Assembly: GCA_037042915.1 (NCBI GenBank)
Contig: CM073201.1
Location: 558,001 to 622,000 of the forward strand
Source: Auricularia sp. M13
Taxonomy: Eukaryota > Basidiomycota > Agaricomycetes > Auriculariales > Auriculariaceae
Length of the DNA: 64,000 nt
Reading direction: 5' to 3'
Of the stretch, positions 55,714-64,000 are shown in pieces. The stretch's first letter is position 1. Each line of letters begins with the position of its first letter. Under the pieces are notes generated by a model. That model worked only from the letters and a program-made list of their open reading frames with translations. It made no database searches and was not told the origin of the DNA. Position numbers and translations under genes: made by a program.

Positions 55714-57568
55714 ATGCGTGTCTTGCTCCCTGCTTTGGTGGTGGCTTGCGCTGGGTGCGCTACCGCACAAGGCGGTGGTTACGGAGGAGGAGGTTACGGT
55801 GGAGGTGGTTACGGAGGAGGATACGGCAGCGGCAGCTCTGACAACGGCAGTGGCGACGACTTCCCCATGTCGTCTTCTACAACTGCAGCGCAGCCGTCCA
55901 GTAGCACAGCCGTTGGTGTCTCCGGAGGATCTGCCAGCGGCGCTACCGGCGGCAAGACCTGTGTTCAAGATGTACGTCGCGCTCCTCGGTGCTGCAGCTA
56001 CGAGCTGACATGGACTTGCCTCTCGTAGCTCATGTGTATCTCGGCCGTGGTTACCTCCACGACGACTGTGTGTGAGTATTTTCGCTCGCCCAGTCCGCTG
56101 CCTATCGTTTACGACTCCTTCAGATCAACTCTCTGCGCAATCGTCGCGCCCGGGCTGGATGGCTATGTGCGTGACGAATAGGGCTGCTTATTTTTATCTC
56201 ATACCAGTCCAGCGGCTTTGGCTCGACAATGGCCAACACCCCGATGGTCATTATGTGGGCAAATGCGGACGGTAACATCACGCTGTCGCAGCGTCAGGCC
56301 AACGACGAGACCGAACCAAAAGTCGTTGCAAGCCCACCGCGGACGGCAGCTATTGACACAGCACAAAGCAGTGTGGGTCGTCTGGCGTTTAAGCGTTCAA
56401 CGGCGACATTATTGACATCTGTCTGCTGCGCTTAGGCACTGGCGTCTCTGCCCACATTCGCTTTTTCCATACCGGTAAGCCAGTATCCGACTGGCCTGAC
56501 ATGAATACCCTGATCAATGAAACCTGCTAGACTCAGCAGGGGACGTCGCAGAAGTTGATCTGGGCGTTCGGCGACCAAACCCCGGACTCATCGGCGCCAG
56601 ATGCAACTCTGCAGATTCATAGAGCCAGCGGTCCTGTTGTTCTCGACGTATCGCAACCTGTGGATGATGCAGGGTCGCCGACGGAGACTGGCCCAGTCTC
56701 ACCTCCCCTGACGACATCTCAGAAGCTCGTCGTGGCTCACGCAATTCTGTTCGCCCTCGCGTTCATGCTTCTACTGCCGGTGGGAGCATTGTTTGCGCGC
56801 CTCCTCCGCACGTCGTCCACGTTCTGGTTCAAGGCGCACTGGATTGTGCAATTCTACCTCAGTGAGTGACTTGTGCGGTTCGTTTCGTCCCACGCAGGTT
56901 GGTGACCAATCGTCGGAAATTAGCGGCTCCTGTCCTTATCCTCGCCTTTGCATTCTCGGTCGCGGCAGTACAGCAACATGGCGGCGCCCAGGCCCATTTC
57001 AATGACACGCACAAGGTCAGCTGCTTGCTGCCGCCCATCGATAGGCCGCAGTCCGCTGAGATTTGGCGTTCTAGAAACTCGGACTCGCGATTTGCATCCT
57101 CTACGTCGTTCAATGCACGCTGGGAGCAGTGATCCACTTCGTCAAAAACCCCAACCGCGTTCGCCGCCCACCGCAGAACTACGTTCACGCTGTCATCGGT
57201 TTGACCATCATAGCGCTCGCGCTCGCCCAGGTCCACTCGGGGTACTCCTATGAGTGGAACGCAGCGACAGGACGCGGAGATGTGTCGAGTGGCATCAATA
57301 TCGTGTGGATTATTTGGGTCGTTGTGCGTCTCTTGCGCAGCCTTCTTCCTCCGCGGACGACTGACTGAGACGCCGGACAGCTTCTCCCGGTGCTCTATTT
57401 CGGCGGTCTGGCGTTCCTCCCGCGTCAATTCCGCCAGGAACGCGAGGAGCGCGAACGCCGCGAGGCTGAGGGCTTCGCGGAGAAGCGGAATGCCCAACAC
57501 CGCTACTGTGAGTCGCTCGGTGCCTTACATGCCAAGACTGATCACTGCCCGTTGCAGCGGACGAGTGA
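55714..57568 (+). CDS. DOMON-cytochrome b561 fusion, transmembrane electron-transfer protein
   Basis: Ten exons (55714-55971, 56029-56071, 56124-56166, 56213-56372, 56436-56474, 56537-56861, 56924-57015, 57075-57323, 57381-57507, 57558-57568) encode 448 residues. A signal peptide is followed by a Gly/Tyr repeat (GGGYGGGGYGGGGYGGGYG) and a Ser/Thr linker. The DOMON domain (about 86-225) has heme ligands Met121 (FGSTM) and His209 (LQIHRASG). The b561 core has five to six helices with His249 (VVAHAILF), His282 (FKAHWIV), His358 (YVHAVIG) and His374 (QVHSGYS), fitting two membrane hemes. A charged coiled tail (RQEREERERREAEGF) faces the cytosol. Such CYBDOM proteins move electrons across the plasma membrane, for example in iron reduction or wood-decay redox cycling. 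The last exon has only 11 nt, ending RYSDE. Confidence 0.88.
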
Positions 57569-60535
57569 ATATGATACCAATAAATACATAACGACCACTA
57601 GAAGCACATGCTATTGCGAGGAGCACGACCGCTGTCTGCGCCTCAATGCTAGCGTAGACTACGATATGCCCCGACTGTCAATTTCCGCCGCTGTGGGCGT
57701 GTTTGTTATACCCGGACTCCAATGACTTAGTTGTACACTACAACATCCAACCAAGACAACTTACATTCCCTTGTACAATTTTATTCCAATGCATGTTCTG
57801 TAGAACAGCCTGGGGGCAGCTGCTACACCGTCGAAAGCGAAGTGAACGACGCTTTCTCTCGCCGTTCCCCGTGTATCTTCCGACCGTTTCGGGCGAGATG
57901 ATGACGAGAGTGAATACCATGTCAAGTCCCACCTGCGTCCTGATAAGCGTGCTGCTCGAGTGTAGTACCGTAGTCCCCGGTAATACACTTTGTCACGGTG
58001 CTAACTCACGAACAACGTCTTCCCTTCCCGTCCGACCTTCTTCATTGATATCTCAGACGTCGATTACCCCCGGTTTGATATAAATCTGAGCAAGTTGAAT
58101 GCCGACCACTTGGGTCGATGATTTGCTGAAGGCCGCCAGCGGGATCTCTACGGGCCTTGCGGCCGCATGGACGCAGCAGCAGTGCAAGGTCGCTAGACCG
58201 CCAACGAATGCTCGGGGGACCGAGCGTCCTCGCCGCCGTTAGCACTGGTTATGTATTTATTTATCCATTTATGTCATTTTTATTGCGTTTGCGAGTCACG
58301 GTAGCGGTTGAGAGCGCGGCGAAATGTCAGATGCAAGCCAAGGTCACCCATAGCACAGGTGGGAGGGCGCGTAAGGCGTGCACGTGATCATAGCAGCGGG
58401 GAGTGCACAGAAAGTACTTCAGACTGTGCAGCCCTTGGGTATGACGGCGGCGGGAGGGAGATTCGACACGGGGGAAATGGCAGAGGCACCAGGCGGGCGA
58501 ATACCAGTGCACCCATATCGCGCTTCTGTTCCTTCATGGGGTCGTGAGTGGAAGCAGGCGGCGCAGGTTCTATGCCAATGTCTTATCTGAGTGAGGCATA
58601 TTGCCTTGCCGAGCGTTGAGCGTCGAGCAAAGAAATTTAGCCAGACTAGAAGCATTACAAGCAGAGCGTCCTAGGTTCGCGCCAGAGAGGCTGGCGAAAG
58701 ATTGGGCCTTCGTATATCCTCTAAGCCATAGCTAAACCGTCGACAACTCCCGGGAAATCGGTGGTTGTGCGGGATCGTGTTCGTAATGGCGGCGCTATGC
58801 AGCGTGTTTTCAGCGCCTTAGAGCATAGAGTAGGCGGGAGCAGGAAGCAGAAGCAAGGTTCAACGTTCAACCGAGAGCACGGCCAGAGGAACGATCAGGG
58901 TCGTCCAGCTTGAGCTGCAGCACGACGCGGAATAGCGCAACCAAAATTGAAGACGGCCAAGAAGGCGAGCAAATGGAGCCACAGGGCACAAAACAAAGGG
59001 CTGTAGCGCAAATGAAATTTATAAGTGAGACACAGCTCTTCTTCGCGCGCTAGACGAGGATAAGCTATGGGTTGTTGAGCAGGAGCGCGGCGGTCTGAGC
59101 AGGTTCGGGTTAAACGCAGTCGGTCAACTTCCGGACTCCGCCATTGCGCCTTGTCCTCGTATTACTCGCCTCGATAGATAATCCAAATTTACACAGGGGC
59201 GTGCTCGGCGCTGGTGGAAGCGCGCGAAGCCCGCGGTCGAACGGTTCCAGAGCGCCCGACTCAATCAGTGATGTTCCAAGCTACAGTATCCTTGTACGCA
59301 CACTCGGCGCGCCTGCATGACCAGACGCATTAGTGCGGTACTATTTGCCTTCATGCTGTCACACTTGGGAACGTGTCTTCCTCCGTAAAGTCTGCAAAAG
59401 AGACGATCATGCTGCGTTCCAGCATTGCTGGGACTCTTACTCGGATACTCTCTTTCCCACTCGAGGCGATGGCAAACGGCTCAAAACATACACGCAGAGT
59501 ACCAGCTGGCCCCAACCCCCCACAATGCTAACCATTTCTTTACGCTCTCTCGCATTACCAGGTCACCTGCGACGGCCTCTCGCATGACGGTCTCTCGCAT
59601 GATAACCTGCTCCGGTCTCTCGCATGACAACCTCTCGTATGATACCTACTGTAACCTGCTCGACTCTTCCCCGGCCGAAGCCACTGCCAGACGCTCGCAT
59701 TGTCAGTGACAGTTCCGTCCCCATCAAGCACGCGGGAATCCCTGCCAGATGCAGCAGTTCCGTCTCAACTTTGACCATTCCGCCAACGCCACTCCCACAT
59801 GCATGATGCAACGCCACCGCATCCCGCTTGATCCTGCCGGATTGCAAGTCCTGCAACCTAAATATCAGGGATAAGTATCCGCTCCTGACATCACCGTCCA
59901 ACTCTCACAACTTCAAGCTTTTGAATCATTACTGCAAGTGCAACGATTCATCAAATTTATCATATCCGCACTGACATTGGCATTGGCATTAGCATAAATC
60001 CTCCGACGAAACCACGCCGTTCCATTTCAATCAAGCAATGCAACAGAGACAGAGACAGAGACAGAGAAAAGAAAAAAAAAAGGATGAGAGGAGAGAGGAG
60101 GAGACATAGGTGAGATCAAAAATCAAAACAAAAAAATCTTCTTCTGAGTTGTCTCAAAGTCGGGTGCGTGGGTGGGGTGGGGGGTAAACAAACGAGCGCG
60201 CCCACTAGGGGGGGTAAAGATGGGGTAAAAGAGGGGACGGGGGACGGGGGATGAGTGGCGGGACTAATGTATTGCGCCAGCATACGGCGTGCGTAGTGTG
60301 CGGGGGGAGGGGGTGCGGGGTTATGTGCAGCGGGAGGGGGTAGGTAGCGCCTCTGTAGGCGTGGTGGGATGAAAGAGAAAAGAAGAAGACGTGAAGACCA
60401 GCAATACTGACAGACTGAGACTGATAGTGAGACCGGATCGATACCTCGGGACCGTATAAAAACAACAAGCTGCACAGATGATCTCGTCACTGACAGGCTC
60501 CGGGACACACATGGCGACGGGGCGGGAACGGGCGC
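57569..60535. other. 3-kb intergenic region, no gene seen
   Basis: 3' flanks of the convergent b561 and G-alpha genes plus spacer. There are no conserved frames. A degenerate CTCTCGCAT repeat lies at about 59548-59645, and A/G-rich low-complexity tracts near 60048-60110 belong to the 3' flank of the G-alpha gene. Confidence 0.5.
59548..59645. repeat. degenerate CTCTCGCATGAC tandem repeat
   Basis: Five spaced copies of CTCTCGCAT or CTCTCGTAT separated by 6-16 nt of related sequence (GACGGT, GATAACCTGCTCCGGT, GACAAC). Confidence 0.6.
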
Positions 60536-62602
60536 TTAGAGCAGGCCGCACTCGCGCAGGTGGATCTGGAGCAGGATGTCCTGGATCGCGCTCAAGACGA
60601 CTGCAAGGAAGAGGGCGCAAGCGTGTCAGCATGGCATACGAAGACAAGGCAAAAGGATGGGATGGAAGCAAAAAAGAAACCGAGAACAATCAAGATTGAC
60701 CGCGCGGGGATGAACGGAAGAATGGATGAACAAAGACGAACGGGTGGACAAAGGCGGGCGTCGGCCGCCGGAATCACTGCCGGGCTGGGTGCATCTGCGG
60801 AATAGCACCCAGACGCCAGACGCCAGAAGCAAGCCGGGCGCCTCCCGTCCCGTTCGCGCAGGGCAGAGTATAGAAGAATAAAGGTGGTCAGGGAGCGGAG
60901 GGCGGGTCAGAGCCACCGGGAGCTGAAGGCTGAAACGCGCGTGGCAAAGTGAAGCCGAAACAAGGAGCAGGAGCGGATGGACTGATGCAGATAGGCGACG
61001 CGACGCGGTGCGGTGTGCTGCCGGGAGGCGACGCGGCGCTTTGTTCGTGTGCTGCGAGGAGACGAAGGAGCGGAGTGAAGAGGGAGGATAGCGAAATAGC
61101 GAAGTGGGCAGATAGCAAGATAGCGCGAAAGCGGAAAGAAAAGACAACAAGTACGCACACTTGATCTGCTGCGTGTCCGTCGCGCACGTATAATGCGCGT
61201 AGATCTGCTTGCTCGCGGCGCTCTGGTTGAGCGAGACGAAGCGGTGGAGCAGGTAGTCGCACGCGGCGTCGTAGTTGTCGCCGCCGGTGTAGTCCGGGAA
61301 GTAGTCGCCCAAGGGCGAGTGCGGCAGCTTCTCGGCGAACAGGTCGATCTTGTTCAGGAACAGGATCTACGGACCGGGTGAGTACGCGGCGGGGAAGGCG
61401 GGCGGGCGGGTGGAGGAACGACGTACGATCGAGGTCTTGACGAACCAGCGCGAGTTGCAGATCGAGTCGAACAGCGTGAGCGCTTCTTGCATGCGGTTCT
61501 GTGGAGCAACGGCGTCAGGCACGATCTCGTGACGAGAAAGAAAAAAAAATATTGATGATGGCTTGGCTTGGCCTGGGATGCTTACCACGGACTCGTCCTC
61601 GTACAGCATCTGGTCGTACTCGGACAGGGAGACGAGGAAGACGAGCGCGGTGACGTTCTCGAAGCAGTGGATCCACTTTTTCCGCTCGGAGCGCTGGCCG
61701 CCGACGTCGAAGAGGCGGTAGGTGAGCTCGCCGACCTTGAAGGTGGTCTCTGTGATGCCGGTGGTCTTGACGCGCGAGCGCAGGATGTCCTGGTCGGTGG
61801 GCAGGTAGCCGGGCGCGGACATGCGGTCGATCGAGTTGAAGTAGTAGGTCGCGGAGTCGTTCAGCTGGTACTCGCGCGAGCGGCGCACGGCCTCGCGCAC
61901 GCCCGGGTCGCGCCAGAGCCCGCGGATGGCATCGACGACCTCGCGCGGGAGCGAGTCGCCCTCGACCTGGCCGGGGAGCGCGAGGATGATGTTCTTCCGG
62001 CCCTCGTTGGCGGGCGCCAGGGCGATATCGAGCTGGGGCATGGCGTCCAGGATGGCACTGCAGCGCACGCAGGGCAAGGGCGGGGGCGGGGCGGGGGCGG
62101 CGTTGCGATGACGGAAGCAATGGGGACGGGCATCATCACCAGACAGCGCGATGACCAAGACAACGGGCAGAAACAAAGAAAGAAAAAAAGTAAGTAAAAG
62201 TAAGAAAAAAAGGCGACAAGGAGTCTGCGCACCGCATGGACTGGATGGTGTTGGAAAAGATAATTTCCTTGTAGGCATCCCGCTCCTGGTCGTTGTAGCC
62301 GCCGTGGTGGATGAGCTTCATCTGCTTGAGCACTGTCGACTGCAGCAGGGCGTCAGCGGGGCTGCACAGACGGGGATACGAGGACAGAGCCGACCTTGCC
62401 GGACTCGCCAGCGCCGAGCAGCAGCATTTTGATCTCGTTCTTGGCCATGAGCCGGTCGCGCTTGAGCTGGTTCTCGATCTCGTCATTGCCTGCAGCAGCC
62501 GCGGCGACGATGAGGGCTCCGGCGGCGACGAGCAGAGTGTAAGAGCAGGTACGCACGGGCCTTGGCCTCCTCGTCAATATTTGCGCTCTGGCAGCAGCCC
62601 AT
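60536..62602 (-). CDS. heterotrimeric G-protein alpha subunit, group I
   Basis: Seven exons (62602-62557, 62489-62395, 62339-62233, 62057-61586, 61498-61427, 61366-61159, 60600-60536) encode 354 residues, the usual length. All marks are canonical: N-myristoylation and palmitoylation signal MGCC, P-loop GAGESGKS (41-48), switch I RVKTTGI with the arginine finger, [22 protein letters not shown] and the C-terminus ECGLL. The cysteine four residues from the end is typical of Gi-like fungal group I subunits. These relay pheromone or nutrient receptor signals to MAP-kinase or cAMP pathways at the plasma membrane. The last intron (61158-60601) has 558 nt and is pyrimidine-rich, with donor AAGT|GTGCGT. 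It leaves the receptor-binding C-terminal helix on a 65-nt exon of its own. Intron 3 is also longer than usual (about 175 nt). Confidence 0.95.
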
Positions 62603-64000
62603 GCTGGTCTTGTTTTCCGGGGGGTAATGGGGGGTGGGAGGAGAAGGAGGTCAAGAGGCGCCGGCGGAGTCGGGGGGAGGGAAACGAACGGCAAGGGGCG
62701 TCGGCGACGGACGGGGGGACGGCGGGGGCGGGAGAGCTCGAACGGGCTCGGGGAAGGGTGCAGAGCCTGATGCCGCCCAAACACGCAACAACTATACACT
62801 CCGACCGCCCGCCTCTATATTGACCCCGCCCAGGCCCCCCACTACTTAGTCCCGCTCGCTCGCTCCTCCCGCACTCCAGACAGGGGCCCCCCTCGCGCGA
62901 TCTCCGAGCGGACGCCGCTCCTCCCGCCCCCGCCCCGTTCTCATTGCTGCTCAGCAGATGATGCCCGCCGGATCACGCTGCGAGCCGCCATGGCGACGCC
63001 GACGTGCGTCTCACTCTGACTCTGACTCTGCGTGTCTCAGGTGCCACCTCCCCCCTCCACGCCCCCACATCCACTAGTGCGTCCCAGCCCAGCAACGATC
63101 GGGTCCCCTCCATGGCCAATACTTACTGTATTGTGCCGCTCGGCAGAACTCGTTGCATTTTCCCAGTCCCAGTCTCTGCCCTTCGCCGCGGCCACTGCAT
63201 TATCCGAGTCTCGCGCCCAGGCCCACTCCCATAAGTAATCCCAATCAGCCGTGCCTCGTCCTAAGTAGCGCCGTCGTCACGCATCAGCAGCATCTCCGCG
63301 TTGTCCCACGCCCCTAACCGTCGTTTGGGCCCAGCGCCCAGATTCCCGACGCGTAGCGTCGCGACAGCACTGCGATCTACGCGCACTAGACGTACTATTG
63401 CACTGTAATAATTACCCGCGCTTGCACTTGCACCGCGTCATCTAATATCCCACCACCCACCACCCTCTCAGTCAGTCTAAGGCTTGTTTTAAATTCGCGA
63501 CTCGTCTCCTGTCAGCTCAGTATCAGCCTTCGTACTCGCTGACTGACTCATCGCAATGGTATCCATCGCATCGAATCGACAGCGCCAAACTGAGGCGCTC
63601 GCCGCTCTCAGTCGGTGCAGCACTAGCGGCACTGGTATCATGCGGCTCGGTGCAAAGCACCTCAGACTCCACGATGCCGCTCGCCAATTAGCTACAGTAC
63701 CGGTATACCTTAGCGCGAAATGGGGTCCAGGGCTCTGAATCTGATGTCCCTGAGCCCTTAGTCTTAAACTTTCCAATTCCAGTGCCTGTCCGCCACCGTA
63801 ACTGTGAATCCGGGATACTCCACTGTCCTGTCCAGGGGCGCACTTTGAATGCGCCCGGTCAGTCTTTCTTTTTGCCACTTCCCGCAAATTTGGACTTGGG
63901 ATGTTCGACTTTGACTCTTGACTCTTGAGCGTCCCGAAGGTCGGGACGGGGGATCCAGGTCTCTGACTCGGAGAAGTTTGCATCGGTATCGTTCACACAC
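62603..64000. other. upstream flank of the G-alpha gene, no gene seen
   Basis: The region next to the ATG is the promoter and leader of the G-alpha gene. The remainder to the window edge has only compositional frames. Confidence 0.5.

Noticed and set aside
58620-58700. tRNA-like T-arm (CCTAGGTTCGCGCC)
   Set aside because: The flanking bases do not form a T stem, and no acceptor or anticodon stem can be drawn.
61568-62197. 209-codon plus-strand frame over the G-alpha gene
   Set aside because: Antisense of the main G-alpha exon, with no domain.

Overview
This window looks like nuclear DNA of a basidiomycete fungus, most likely a mushroom-forming Agaricomycete. It has GC-rich genes packed with phase-preserving introns of about 40-110 nt, GT..AG borders and CTNAC-like branch points. 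It also has a spliceosome factor, a group I G-alpha protein, a membrane-anchored copper radical oxidase, DOMON/b561 proteins and a duplicated F-box-like family typical of these fungi. I rebuilt each gene by hand from splice sites. Every complete multi-exon model below sums to a whole number of codons, which is an internal check and not a homology search.

Layout. 1-13 kb, minus strand: a cut-off PMR5/TBL-like membrane protein, a 2-oxoglutarate/Fe(II) oxygenase, the splicing factor Cwc24 (CCCH + RING), about 4.5 kb without a recognisable gene, and a four-helix tetraspan membrane protein. A plus-strand tRNA-Gln(CUG) follows, then a minus-strand poly-Q two-finger C2H2 factor. 13.1-21.7 kb is a gene desert holding an ~0.85 kb head-to-tail tandem duplication that keeps a hairpin. 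21.7-24.5 kb: a copper radical (glyoxal-oxidase-like) oxidase with a C-terminal membrane anchor. 24.5-29.2 kb: no recognised gene, but a MITE-like element with perfect inverted ends.

29.2-35.3 kb (plus): a CLC chloride/proton antiporter whose helix B is split by a 2,466-nt intron, about forty times longer than its 15 other introns. 35.6-42.9 kb (minus): an F-box-like block, made of a frameshifted copy, a small relic of a sugar-transporter gene, an F-box/LRR-like gene, an intact F-box-like copy and the intact quinate/sugar-type MFS transporter. The relic shows that the F-box-like gene and the adjoining transporter segment were duplicated together. 44.7-50.3 kb (plus): a full-size PDR (ABCG) drug-efflux transporter, followed by a convergent unknown two-exon gene.

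52.6-57.6 kb (plus): two DOMON heme paralogues with matching intron positions. One ends in a GPI-type signal and the other is fused to a cytochrome b561 domain, so together they suggest a cell-surface electron-transfer module. 60.5-62.6 kb (minus): a G-alpha subunit whose receptor-contacting C-terminus sits on a 65-nt last exon behind a 558-nt intron. No retroelement, viral-like or CRISPR sequence was recognised, and the genes are not in operons.
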